The position numbers and the translations under genes are program-made. Under the pieces are notes generated by a model. The model was not told the origin of the DNA and searched no databases. It was given only the letters and a program-made list of their open reading frames with translations. From the NCBI GenBank assembly GCA_023101885.1, contig JALPQD010000293.1, forward strand, positions 2,647,861 through 2,711,860: a stretch of 64,000 bases of DNA. Direction: 5' to 3'. Source of the DNA: Typhlomys cinereus (Eukaryota; Chordata; Mammalia; Rodentia; Platacanthomyidae). How positions within the stretch are numbered: position 1 is the first letter of the stretch; each line of letters begins with the position of its first letter. Positions 11,101 to 23,200 of the stretch are shown in pieces.

Positions 11101-12014
11101 CAGAGACTATAAAAACCATAGTTGAAAGGATAGTGAACACCCTCAAGCTGATTGGGCTATGCCAACACTTCTTAAACACACATCCAATGGCACAGTCACT
11201 GCTACCAACTTTCAATAGTTGGGATCTTGCGAAATTAAAGAGCTTCTGTTCAGATAAAGAGATTGTAACACAAGCTCAAAGGCAACCCACAGAATGGGAG
11301 AAAATCTTCACTAACCACATATCTGATAGAGCTCTACTGTCCAGAGTGCACAAAGAACTTAGAAAACTAAACACCAAGGAAACCAATGGCCCAATTAAAA
11401 AATGGGCCCTGGAACTTAAAAGAAATTTTACCAGGGATGAAATTAAAATGTCTAACAAATATATTAAAAAATGCTCCACTTCTTTAGCCATCAGGGAAAT
11501 GCAAATCAAAACTTCTCTGAAATATCATCTCACCCGGGTCAGGATGGCAAAAATCCACAATACAAACAACAACAAATGCTGGAGAGGATGTGGAGAGATG
11601 GGAACTCTCCTACATTGCTGGTGGGAGTGCAGGCTCATACAGCCACTCTGACGAGCCGTCTGAATATTCTTAAAGAAATTAAAGATTGAAATGCCATATG
11701 ACCCTGCGATTCCACTTTTGGGTGTAACCCCCTATACAGCAGAGGTTCACCTCGATAGCACAAGCACGACCATGTTCATAGCAGCACTCTTTACAATTGC
11801 AAAGACATGGAATCAACCCAAATGGCCAACAGTTGACCAATGGATAAGGAAACTGTGGTGCATCTATACAATGGACTACTACTCAGCCATCAAAAATGAT
11901 GAATTACTGGAATTTGCCGGGAAATGGATGTCATTATAAACAATTATATTAAGTGAAGTATCCCAGACCCAGAAAATTAAGCACCGTAGGCACTCCCTAA
12001 TAGGTGTCTCCTAA
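8197..12014 (+). pseudogene. L1-2 ORF2 (endonuclease / reverse transcriptase), broken
   Basis: ORF2 protein nicks target DNA and reverse-transcribes L1 RNA at the nick. The start is ATG at 8197, but one extra A in the first codons relative to L1-8 brings a TAG in after six codons. The endonuclease domain is at 8210-8930 (GDF near 8625, SDHHG near 8875). The reverse transcriptase lies in the long open part 9291-10343 with FADD at 10290-10301. An AAG to TAG change ends that frame at 10341-10343. Further frames at 10393-10890, 10932-11651 (with the cysteine motif [18 protein letters not shown]) and 11691-11939 show more frameshifts. The natural end is the TAA near 12014. Confidence 0.95.
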
Positions 12015-13081
12015 TACCAAACCCACCCAGCCTATCTTGAAACACTCATAGGTAAATCTATGTATTACCTACAGAATTAAAAGGATTATGAATAGGAGAG
12101 TTGGGGTTGGAGGGCCACACCAGAAACAAGGAGAGAAGTGACCATGTTACAGTAGAGAAAATAGGCCTCCAACACGGACTGCAAGAAAGTAATGTGACAC
12201 CTAGTTAAGTTCACAATTCGTTCCTGATCATTTACAACTAAGGGGGTATGAACTCACCAGAAGGGGAGGGCATATAGTCCGGCAGATTAAAAAGTAACCA
12301 TTTTGCAAATGGGTGATTGACCCCTCCCATTGCCAAATGCCATATGACCCTGCGATTCCACTTTTGGGTATAAGTATTACATCTATCCTTGAATGTGCTC
12401 TTATAATAAGACTCCAATTTAACAGCTTTCTATCTCTGGCCAGGGGGTGACATACAGTGCCCATGACGATGGAGTGAAGGGCATTGCAGGAGCAGCAAAA
12501 CTGCAAAAGAAAATCAACAAACCACTATCTAGAACTTCAGAGACTCTATGTCAACCACCTAGAACTAGGCCAGACTGATCTCTCCCCATCCTGAAGCTCA
12601 GGGACATTTGCAGAAGAGGGGGCGGTAAGAGTGTAAGAGCAAAAGGATGGGAGGAGCAATGATTTGCAAAATACTCCACACAAGTTAGGGCCAAAGCAAT
12701 CATAATTGGACATTGCATGCCTGGCGCAATGTCCAACACACTATTGACCTCACAAAGTCTAGCATCTGGTAAAGGCACCAAGATCCTTGGAGGCAAGGGA
12801 TTGACAGCCACAGTAGTGTTCCTATGCTTAAGGGGAACACAGGAAAGGGTTCAGGGAAATGCCACTGGGTCCTTGTACGTCATCGGAGAGGAGGGCCCAG
12901 AGGAGAGTCAGGCATGCACAAGAAAGGACTCTGGGAATTGGGGCAGGAGGCATGGGGGGATGGGTTGGGAGGGGTGAGGGGAGGGAGAGCAGGGTTTCTG
13001 GGGGGAGGAGGAGCGAGGGAGCGAACTGGTGTACCTATTAAGTTTGTATGAGCTGAAAGAATAATAAAAAATATATTAAAA
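12015..13081 (+). other. L1-2 3' UTR, G-rich tract and A-rich tail
   Basis: It carries the shared 3' UTR landmarks (CACCAGAAACAAGGAGAGA near 12119, GCAGCAAAACTG near 12492, GTGTTCCTATGCTTAAGGGG near 12818). A long G-rich purine tract runs at about 12930-13022, followed by the closing AAGTTTGTATGAGCTGAAA and an A-rich tail ending at 13081. It contains one foreign patch: about 35 bases of ORF2 sequence copied into 12337-12371 (see findings). Confidence 0.93.
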
Positions 13082-13095
13082 AATTTCACAAGATC

Positions 13096-16000
13096 CCATC
13101 TGTCGAGAGTCGGTTGCAGTGACTGTGCTATTAGATGTCCCTTTAGGAACTGTTGGCCTATTTTAATCATCTCAAGGTTGTTCCCTACCCTTTCAACTAT
13201 GGTTTTTATAGTCTCTGGCCTTATATCGAGGTCCTTGATCCATTTGGAATTAAGTCTTGTACATGGTGACAAGTATGGGTCCAGTTTTAATCTTCTTCAT
13301 GTGGAGATCCAGTTTTCCCAGGACCATTTGTTGAATATGTTGTTCTTTTTCCATTGGATGTTTTGTCCCCTTTGTCAAAGATTAAATGGCTGTAGTTGAC
13401 ACACACACACACAGACACACAAGCACGCACACATAGACACGCATATGCACACAGTTGAATAAACAAGAATAATAATAATAATAATAATAATAAATTTAAA
13501 TGGCTGTAGTTGTGTGGGCTTATATCTGGGTTTTCAACTCTTAACCATTGATCTGTGTGTCTATTTTGGAGCCAGTACCAGGCTGTTTTTATAACTATGG
13601 ATTTGTACTAAGGATTGGTATGGTAATACCTCCAGCAGTGTTTTTGTTACTCAGGATTGTCTTTGCTATCCTGGGGCTTTTGTGCCTCCATATGAATTTT
13701 GAGATTGTTTGGTCAACTTCTTTAAAGAATTGCTTTGGGGTTTTAACTGTATTTATCATTGAATTTGTATATTCCTTTGATAGGATGGTCATTTTTACGA
13801 TGTTGATTCTGCCATCACCCTCTGGTGTCTTCTGCAATTTATTTCTTTACGGTTTTAAAGTTTACATTGTTAAAGTCTTTTACCTCCTTGGTTAGGTTTA
13901 TACCAAGGTATTTCATTTTTTTAGGGGCTATAGTAAATGGGATTGTTTCTTTCAGGGATTTGTCACTTCTTTCATTCTGGGCATATAGGAAAGCCACAGA
14001 TTTTTGCACATTTATTTTGTATCCTACCATCCTGCTTGAACTACTACTGTATTCTTTCCAGGAGCTACCTGGTTGAGTTTTTGGGATCCCTCAGATATAA
14101 GATCATGTCATCTGCAAATAGGGATAGCTTGACTTCTTCCTTCCCAATTTGAATCCCTTTTATGTCCCTTTCTTGTCTTATGGCTTCAGCTAAACTTTAA
14201 GTACAATATTGAATAGAAGTGGTGTGAGTGGACAGCCTTGTCTAGTTCCTTGTTGTATACAGCTTTTATTATATTGATAAAGATTCCTTTCATTCCAACT
14301 GTCTCTAGGGTTTTGATCATAAAGGACTCTTGGATCTTGTCAAAAGCTTTTACTGCATCTATCGAGAGTATCATGTGGTCTTGAACGTTGGACTGGTTTA
14401 TATGGTGAATTACATTTTTTGATTTGCATATTTTGAAACTTGTGTGCCTGGGATAAAGCCTTCTTGATCTCTGTGAATGATCTTTTTGATATGTTTTTGA
14501 TTCCGATTTGCTAAGACTTTGTTGAGAATCTTTGCATCTGTGTTCATCAGAGAGATTGGCCTATAGTTTTCTTTTTTAAGTGTTTCTTTATTAGGTCTTG
14601 GGATTAAGATGATATTAGCTTCATAAAAGGAATTTGGTAGTGTTCCTTCCTTTGCTATTTGGTGGAACAGTTTAAGGAGTATTGGTGTTATTAACTCCTT
14701 AAATATCTGGTAGAACCCTGTGCTGAATCCATCTGGTCCAGGACATTCTTTTGGTGGGAAAATTTGAGATTACTTTCTCAATTTCCTCATATGTTATGGG
14801 ACTATTTAAATATTTGACAACTTCCTGACTCAATTTAGGTAAGTTGTGTTTACTTAGGAATTCATCCATCCCTTTGGGTTGTTTTTGAAATATAATGTTA
14901 TAATTCTCTGGATTTCTTAGGTATCCATAGTGATAACTCCATTTTCATTTCTAATTTTGATAATTTGGGTTTTCTCTCTCTTGCTTTTGGTTAATTTAGC
15001 TAGGGTTGTATCAATCTTATTGATTTTTTTCAAAGAACCAGCTTTTTGACTGGTTGATTTTCTCTATCGTTTTTCTAATCTCGATTTCAGGTATTTCTCC
15101 CCTTATTTTGCTAAACTCTTTCCTTCTACTGCTTTTGGGATCGGATTGCTCTAGTTTCTCTAAAGCTTTAAGCTGCATTGTTAAGTTGTTTATTTCTGAT
15201 GTTTCCATTTTTTTGATGTAGGCATTAAGAGCTATGAACTTACCTCTTAGGACAGCTTTCATTGTGTCCCAGAGATTTTGGTAAGTTGTATTTTCATTAT
15301 CGTTTATTTTCAGGAAATCTTGAATTTCCTTTGTAATTTCTTCCTGAATCCAGTTCTCCTTCAGCATCATAGTGTTATGTTTCCAGGAGTTAGTGTATTT
15401 TCTGTTGTTTGTTGTGTTGTGGATGTCCAGCTTTAGGCCATGGTGGTCTGATAGGGCACAGGCTAGAATTTCAATTTTCCTGTATATGTAGAGATTCGTT
15501 TTGTGGCCCAATATGTGATCTATTTTGGAGAAAGTTCTGTGTGCTGCTGAGAAAATATGTGTATTCTTTGGTGTGTGGATGAAAATTTTGAAAGAGATCT
15601 GTAAGGTCCATTTCTTTCAGGGTTTGATTAAGGTCCAAAGTGTCTCTGTTAAGCTTTTGACCTGTTGATCTATCCCATGCTGAGAGGGAGGGGTTGCAGT
15701 CCCAAGAATTATCGTTTGGGTGTTGATTTCTTGCTTTAGACACTGTAGTGTTTGCTTAATGAATGTGGAGGGGCCCGTATTGGGTGCATATATGTTCAGT
15801 ATTGTGAAGTCTTCCTGGTGAATTGTACCTGTGATTAAAATGTAGTATCCATCTGTGTCTCTTATGATTTTTTTTGTTTTGAAGTCCACCTTGCCCGATA
15901 GCATAATGGTTACCCCTGCCTGTTTTCCTGGTTCCATTAGCTTGCAGAATTTTGGTCCAGTCTTTCATTTTTAGGATGTACCTATCTTTTGTGGTGAGAT

Positions 16001-16106
16001 GGGTTGTGGTTTTTAATCCAAGTTTCTAATCTGTGTTTCTTAATCGGTGAGTTAATACCATTGACATTTAAGTTATAATGGAGAAATTATTTTTAATTCT
16101 GGACAT
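13096..16106 (-). pseudogene. L1-1 ORF2 N-terminal and RT part, broken
   Basis: On the minus strand the ORF2 start is ATG at 16106-16104, in an ATGTCCAGAATTAA context that matches L1-3 and L1-4. The endonuclease region is at about 15420-16080 and the reverse-transcriptase FADD codons at 14107-14118 (antisense GTCATCTGCAAA). About 57 bases present in L1-8 are missing near 14248, just after the antisense of the RQGCPLSP motif. The frame is broken into at least seven pieces. It joins with 5478-6264 to complete one dead ORF2. Confidence 0.93.
13399..13495 (+). mobile_element. 5'-truncated SINE: only the (CA)n and tail
   Basis: The insert consists only of ACACACAC..., GCACGCACACATAGACACGC, the CACAGTTGAATAAA tail and (AAT)n. 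That is the last ~95 bases of the SINE seen elsewhere, without its tRNA head or body. A perfect 17-base duplication, TTAAATGGCTGTAGTTG, flanks it at 13382-13398 and 13496-13512, so it arrived by retrotransposition and is not a microsatellite that grew in place. Confidence 0.93.
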
Positions 16107-16163
16107 ATTTTATGTTTAGTGGATTTTGTAAGCATATTGTTTGACATTTATGTTTTGATGGTA

Positions 16164-17220
16164 TTACACTTCCCTTGTGTCCTATTGGATATGCTTGTTT
16201 TTTTCTTAAAGTTTGAGTATCATTTCTACCATTTTTTGAAGGCATGGTTTGGTAGACATGTATCTCTTCAAGTTGTCTTTATGCTGGAAAATTTTTCTTT
16301 CTCCCTCCATCATGACAGATAGTTTTGCCACGTATATCAGTCTGGGTTGGCATTTTTGCTTATTTACTACTTGAAGTACTTCTCTCCAAGCTCTTGCTTT
16401 TACTGTTTCCATTGAATAGTCATTTGTTATTTGAATAGGTTTACCTTTAAAAGTGAGTTGTTTTTTCTCCCTTGAAGCTCTCAGCACCTTTTCTTTGTCT
16501 TGAATGTGTTTTGACTATTATTTGCCATGGCAAGTTTCTATTTTGGTCAAATCTGTTTAGAGTGCAAAATGCCTCTTGTATTTGGATGGGCCTCTCATTC
16601 TTTAGTTGAGGGAAGTTTTCATTTATGATAATTTGAAAAATTTTCTCAAGTGTGGTATTTTGGGATTCTTGCTCTGGTATTCCATGAATGCACATGTTAG
16701 GCTTCTTCAGGGTGTCCCATATCTCTTGAATGTTCCTCTCAAGTATCTTTTTGGCTTTAACAATGTCTTCATTGAGCTGATTAGTTCTCCCACTTTGTCT
16801 TCTGGACCTGAAATTCTATTTTCTGCTTCATTAGCTGTGCTGATAAGACTCTCTGTTGAGTTTTGGGTTGAAGGTAACTTGTCTTTTAGTTTGATTTTAA
16901 ACTCTTCCTGAGATTGTTTTAACTCCTCTATGCCTATTTTTGTTTCTTGAACTGTTTTTCTCAACTCCTCCAAGTGCTTACTGTGTTCCTGTTCAAAGTG
17001 GTTGATGCAGTTGTTTTAACTCCTCTTGGATTTCCTCTTTCATAGTATTAATCATGGTAATAATCATACTTTGAAAGTCATTATCTTGGGTCTGGCTTTC
17101 TTGGCTATTTTATGTGAATTTGTTCTGGTTGGAATCCATCATTATGGGGTTAATTCTTTTTGTGGGAGATTGGTCTGCTTGGGTTTTGTTTCTCATGGAT
17201 CTGCACTTTGACTTGGGCAT
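16164..17220 (-). pseudogene. L1-1 ORF1, broken
   Basis: The start ATG is at 17220-17218 on the minus strand (antisense CAT in GGGCATTGTTG); the codons that follow give a basic MPKSK-type N-terminus. The coiled-coil region is at about 16900-17060 (EELRKTVQETKIGIEELKQ). The C-terminal RNA-binding part is at 16206-16700, and the natural stop is TAA at 16166-16164. The frame is broken into at least three pieces (16206-16487, 16447-16695, 16707-16973). Confidence 0.92.
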
Positions 17221-18022
17221 TGTTGTTGTTTTTAGGACCTTTCAGTTTCTGTGTGTTTTTGACTGAACTGATTTAGTTGGTATTACTACACTTGGGCAGT
17301 TATTATTAGTGCTTGCCTTGGAGTTGGGTACGTTTGTCTTTTGTTATTGTTAGTTCCTAGATGAGGCTATTAAGCTGTTAGTACATCAGTTAAATCAGGT
17401 TAAGTAGACAGGGGTGAATATTAGTATGCTAGTGTACTTTTAAGATTTAGTATCTTGGTGATATGTGAGAGTGAGTGGTGTATTCCCTGGAGTTGTATAT
17501 GTTTTTGGGGCGGCTGTATGGAAAATTTAATCTACAGTGATTAATACTAGAAAGGAACAGTAAGGTGAAAAACAGGAGGTTTACTTATTTTGGGGCTGGA
17601 TGTGAAGAATCTCTCCCATATGATAGGATGATTGTAGAGGTTTTCAGATGTATGGCCTTTGACCCTTAGAACTTTGCTTGAGTTTCCTTTGGACTCTTTT
17701 GAATTCTGAGTGACAGTGTGTCTTCCGTGAACCATGTGCGTGGGTCCCCGGTGGGCCGGAGAGGCAGAGGGGCTGATGTTGATGGCAGAATTTTTCACTT
17801 GGGACCTGGGACTAGGCTTAGTGGCCCACCAAAGCTCCAGGGATGGAGGAATGTGAGCAAGTTCTGTCCGGTCAGGCGGACAGGTGGGCAGAAGAAAGGG
17901 GCTGGGACCTGGGGCATGGCCCAGGCAAAACCGGAGGCAGCCTGGGTGCCGCTGGGACACAGGGCCACCTGGGAGGCTTGGCGAACTCACCTGGGTTGGA
18001 GGACTGGGAGCGCAGTAAAGCC
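17221..18022 (-). promoter_or_regulatory. L1-1 5' UTR, own leader type
   Basis: The part next to ORF1 (17221-17720) matches the tether of L1-3 and L1-4, including the sense-strand segments TCTACTTAACCTGATTTAACT-like and CACTGTAGATTAAATTTTCC-like. The upstream GC-rich part (about 17730-18020, sense strand containing GCCTCCCAGGTGGCCCTGTG) is different from the leaders of L1-3/L1-4 and of L1-2/L1-8. Promoter function is inferred from position. Confidence 0.8.
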
Positions 18023-18035
18023 CAGTACCATCTTA

Positions 18036-19205
18036 ATATATATGGATTCCATCAAACCTTCTTTGCTTTTCTCAGATACTTTGTTAAAAGCATCTATCTT
18101 AATGTTTCTGTGTTACCGACTCGATATTTCTTATTTGCCTTTCCTTCTTGTGCACTAGTCTACCTACTTTGAAACTTTTTACCCACCAGTCCACTCACTG
18201 CTTATTATTAAATCTGATAGTTTTCTACGATATTAAAAATACAGAAAGGAAGAATGATAGAATAGGTTTATTACTTCTTGTCTTTCTCTTTCACTTTAGA
18301 AATCCTTATGGAAATTTTATTTTAACTAAATTACTCTGGAAACAGCCTCTCCAATCAAGAGCAACAAACTCACTGTGCTAGCACAGGCTCTGATTTCATC
18401 TCACTTTGATTTCCCAAGGTGCCACTATGTGACAGTTTACATTTTCCCTCCTCCTCCTCATCTATCAGTTCCCCTGGTTTCCCAAGCATACTTAGCCTTG
18501 GGATAAAATAAAAGACATTTTTTTGTAATTAAGCATATTCAAATGAAATTCACCAAGCATAAAATCTCTGATCCTCTGTCAAGACAAATCTAATGACACA
18601 ATCTACATGGAAGAATTCTCAAATTTAAATTCCATAGGCCAAATGGGTGGTTTTAAAATATTTTTAAATGAATTTATGGGAGGGAAAATTTTTAGATACT
18701 AAAAAAAATTATTTGTGAAATAATATTAAATTATAAAAGTATATAAGCTGTCATCAATGGAAGTACTAATAGAGGAACTATTATAGCATTGTGCTTAGTC
18801 ATATGATAGATATTTGAGTTCTAACATGAACTGGTATCTAGATAGCCATACATGTTAAGATTAACAATGATTTGTGAGGGAAAACCTTTCTTACTAAAAC
18901 GATGAATATGAACATTCATTTTTAACATTTTTAAATTTATCTCCCATTTCTAAAAGTCATTTAAACCACATATATGATTATGTAATCTCCTCTTTGTTCA
19001 GAAGTCAAATAATGCCCAATAATATCTCCATTTCATAAAGTTACTCAATTTTAAATGCCGAGTTAGAGTTAATGATATTTTTATAAATTTTCCCAAACCA
19101 AAATAAAATATGGACTTTACTATTCAATTAAAACCAAAAATCAATTGAACCTATTTCTAAAATTTAGCCTGGCTAGTGTGGTATATTCTGAGGATTGATT
19201 CAATA
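18036..19205. other. Unique AT-rich non-coding DNA
   Basis: Nothing recognised between L1-1 and L1-3. The sequence is AT-rich, with no open frame of note and no repeat that I can place. Confidence 0.6.
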
Positions 19206-20206
19206 TTTTTAATTAATTAATTAATTAATTTTCGCTCATACAAACTTAATAAGTACACCGGTACACTCCCTATTCCCTCCTACCTTTTCTCCTTCCTTCC
19301 CTCCCTCCCTCCTATCTCCCAGTGCCTCCTCCCCCATCCCTGGAACACCCTTTAATGTATATGTGAAACCATCTTCTGGGGGCTCCTCTCTGATGAGGTG
19401 TAAGGAGTCAGTGGCATTTCCTAGAACTCTAGCTTATGTTCCCCTTAAGTATAGGAACACTATATTGTGGCTGTTAATCCCTAGCTTCTAAAGATCCTAC
19501 TGCCTTTAGTCCATGCTAGCCTTTGAGGCATCAATAATGTGTTGGTCATTGCACAGGTCATGCAAAGTCCTATTATGATTGATTCAGCCCTAACTTGTGT
19601 GGAGTATCTTGCATATCATTACTCCTTCCCATCCTTGTGCTCTTACAGTCTCATCACCCCCTCTTCCGCAAATTTCCTTGAGATTCAGGATGGGGAGAGT
19701 AGGCTGGCCTGGTGCCAGGTGGTTGAAATAGAGTCTTTGTGTTCTGAATTATGGTTTGTTGATTTTCTTTTTCAGTTTTGTTGCTCCTGCAATTCCCTTT
19801 GCTCCATCCTGATAGGTCTTGGATATAACCACCTGGCCAGACATAAAAAGCTGTTAAAATAGAGTCTTATTATAAGAGTATATTCAAAGGTAGATGGAGT
19901 AAAAGTAGCAGACTGTGGTGGGGGGGGTCAGTCTCCCATTTGCTAAATGTTTACTTTTTATCTGCCAGACTATATGCTCTCCCCTTCAGTTGTAAATGAT
20001 CAGGAAGGAAAGCCTGTGAGCTTAGCCAGATGTCTCATTACTTACTTGCAGTCCTTGATGGTGGCCTATTTTCTCTGCTGTAGCATGGTCGCCTCTCTCC
20101 TTGATACTGCTGTGGCCCTCCTTCCCCATTAGTCCTGATCATAATCTTTGCAATTGAGTAGGTATTATAGAGAATTATCCTGAAGTGTCTCTAAGTGGGT
20201 TTGGTA
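19206..20206 (-). other. L1-3 3' UTR
   Basis: Carries the shared landmarks on the minus strand: the terminal CTTATTAAGTTTGTATGAGCG-like end, a G-rich purine tract (C-rich at about 19275-19345 on the plus strand), the AGTAGGATCTTTAGAAGC segment and a CAGCAACAAAACTG segment. A run of nine or more G lies at about 19918-19927 on the plus strand. Confidence 0.88.
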
Positions 20207-23200
20207 TTAGGAGCCACTTATTAGAGAGTACATATGGTGCTTAATTTTCTGTGTCTGGGACACTTCACTTAATATAATTGTTTCTAATGACATCCATTTC
20301 CCAGCAAATTCCACTAATTCATCATTTTTGAAGGCTGAGTAGTACTCCATTGTATAGTTGTACCATGGTTTCCTTACCCACTCGTCAACTGTTGGCCATT
20401 TGGGTTGATTCCATGTCTTTGCAATTGTAAACAGTGCTGCTATGAACATGGCCGTGCTTGTGCTATCGAGGTGAACCTCTGCTGTATGGGGGGTTATACC
20501 CAAAAGTGGAATCACAGGGTCATATGGCATTTCAATCTTTAATTTCTTTAAGAATCTCCAGACGGCTCGCCAGAGTGGCTGTATGAGCCTGCATTCCCAC
20601 CAGCAATGTAGGAGAGTTCCCCTCTCTCCACATCCTCTCCAGCATTTGTTGTTGTTTGTATTGTGGATTTTTGCCATCCTGACCCGGGTGAGATGATATT
20701 TCAGGGAAGTTTTGATTTGTATTTCACTGATGGCTAAAGAAGTGGAGCATTTTTTAAGATATTTGTTAGACATTTTAATTTCATCCCTGGTAAAATTTCT
20801 TTTAAGTTCCAGGGCCCATTTTTTAATTGGGCCATTGGTTTCCTTGGTGTTTAGTTTTCTAAATTCTTTGCGCACTCTGGATAATATAGCTCTATCAGAT
20901 ATGTGGTTAGTGAAGATTTTCTCCCATTCTGTGGATTGCCTCTGTGCTTCAGTTACATCCTTACCTGAACAGAAACTCTTTAATTTCACAAGAACCCATC
21001 TGTTGAGTGTTGGTTGCAGTGACTGCACCATTGGATGTCCATTTAGGAACTTTTGGCATAGTCCAATCAGCTCAAGGGAGGTACCTAACCTTTCAACTAT
21101 GGTTTTTATGGTCTCTGGCCTTATATCGAGGTCCTTGATCCATTTGGAATTAATTCTTGTACATGATGACAAGTACAGGTCCAGTTTTAATCTTCTGCAT
21201 GTGGATATCCAGTTTTGCCAACATCATTTGTTGAAGATGTGTTCTCTTTCCAATGGATTTTTTGGGCCCCTTTGTCAAAGATCAAATGGCTGTAATTGTG
21301 TGGGCTTATATCTGGGTCTTCAACCCTTATTAATCTGTGTGTCTGTTGTGGAGCCAATACCAGGCTGTTTTTACAACTATGGATTTTTAGTATAGACTAA
21401 GGTTTGGTATGGTAATACCTCCAGCTGTGTTTTTGTTACTCAGGTTTGCTTTTGCTATCATGAGTCTCGTGCCTCTATATGAATTTTGAGATTGTTTGAT
21501 CAACTTCTTTAAGGAATTGCTTTGGAATTTTAATTGGTATAACATTGAATCTGTGTATTGCCTTTGGTAGGATCATTGTTATGATGTTGATTCTGCTAAT
21601 CCAGGAACATAGGAGGACTTTCCACCTTCTGGTGTCTTCTGCAATTTCTTTCTTTAGGGTTTTAAAGTTTTCATTGTAAAGATCTCTTACTTCCTTGGTT
21701 AGGTTTATGCCAAGGTATTTCATTTTTTTAGGGGCTATAGTAAATGGGATTGCTTCACTCAGGGCATTTTCACTTCTTTCATTCGGGGCATATAGGAAGT
21801 ACACTGATTTTTGTACATTTATTTTGTATCCTGCCACCCTACTTGAACTACTGTATTAGTTCCAGAAGTTTCCTGATGGAGTTTTTGGGATCCCTCGGGT
21901 ATAAGATTATGTCATCTTCAAATAGAGAAAACTTGACTTCTTCCTTCCAATTTGAATCCCTTTTATGTCCCTTTCTTTTTTTATTGACTCACCTAAAACT
22001 TCAAGTACAATATTGAATAGAAGTGGTGTGAGTGGACAGCCTTGTCTAGTTCCTGATTGAAGCGGGAATGCTTCAAGTTTTTCCCCAATGAGTATAGTCC
22101 TTGCTGTAGGCTTGTTGTATACAGCTTTTATTATATTAATAAAGGTCCCTTCCATTCCAACTGTTTCTAGGGTTTTGATCATAAAGGACTCTTGGATCTT
22201 GTCAAAAGCTTTTTCTGCATCTATCGAGAGTATCATATGGTTTTGGACTTTGGACTGGTTTATATGATGAAATACATTTATTCATTTGTGTATGTTGAAC
22301 CAACCTTGTGTGCCTGGGATAAAACCTACTTGATCTCCATGAATAATCATTTTGATATGTTTTTGAATCCAATTTGCTAAGACTTTATTAAGAATCTTTG
22401 CATCTGTGTTCATGAAAGATATTGGCCTACAGTTTTCTTTTTTAAGTGTATCTTTATTAGGTTTTGGGATTAAGATAATATTAGCTTCATAGAAAGAATT
22501 TGGTAGTGTTTCTTCCTTTGCTATTTGATGGAACAGTTTAAGGATTATTGATGTTATTAGCTCCTTAAATGTCTGGTAGAACTCTGTGCTGAATCCATCT
22601 GGTCCAAGACATTTCCTGGTGGGAAGATTCGAGATAACTTCATCGATTTCCTCATATGTTATAGGACTATTTAAATAATTCAAAACTTCTTGTTTCAGTT
22701 TAGGTAAGTTGTGCTTACTTAGGAATTCATCCATTTCTTTTGTGTTGTCAAATTTCACAGAATATAAGTAATGGAAATAAGATGGTATAATATTCTAAAT
22801 TTCTTGTATTAGGTAGTGATTTCCATTTCTAATTTTGTTAATTTGGGTTTTCTCTCTCTTGCTTTGGGTTAATTTAGCTAGAGGTGTATCAATCTTATTG
22901 ATTTTTTCAAAGAACCAGCTTTTTGACTGGTTGATTCTCTGTATCATTTTGCTTATCTCAATTTCAAATATTTCTCTCCTGATTTTGCTGACCTCCTCTC
23001 TTCTACTGCTTTTGGGATCGGATTACTCTAGTGTCTCTAAAGGTTTATGCTACATTGTTAAGGTATTTAATTGTGATGTTTCCATTTTTGATGTAGGCAT
23101 TAAGAGCTATGAACTTACCTCTTAGGACAGCTTTCATTGTGTCCCAGAGATTTTGGTAAGTTGTATTTTCATTATGGTTCACTTTCAGGAAATCTTGAAT

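Larger units (their letters stand above)
6271..13081 (+). mobile_element. L1-2, full-length sense L1 nested in L1-1
   Basis: A complete L1: GC-rich 5' UTR, ORF1, ORF2, 3' UTR and A-rich tail, about 6.5 kb without the inserted SINE S3. It sits inside ORF2 of L1-1 in the opposite orientation. The insertion site is duplicated as AATTTCACAACATC (6257-6270) and AATTTCACAAGATC (13082-13095), 13 of 14 matching, and the L1-1 reading picks up again exactly after it. The coding regions are close in sequence to L1-8, and the 5' UTR is of the same type as L1-8, so both belong to the younger subfamily. All reading frames are broken. Confidence 0.97.
13082..18022 (-). mobile_element. L1-1, 5' part (antisense)
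   Basis: Continuation of the antisense L1 broken by L1-2: the reverse-transcriptase and endonuclease part of ORF2, ORF1 and a 5' UTR of its own type. It ends just before the flanking duplication CAGTACCATCTTA at 18023-18035. A small tail-only SINE interrupts it at 13399-13495. Substitutions and indels are more numerous than in L1-2, as expected for the older host element. Confidence 0.95.
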
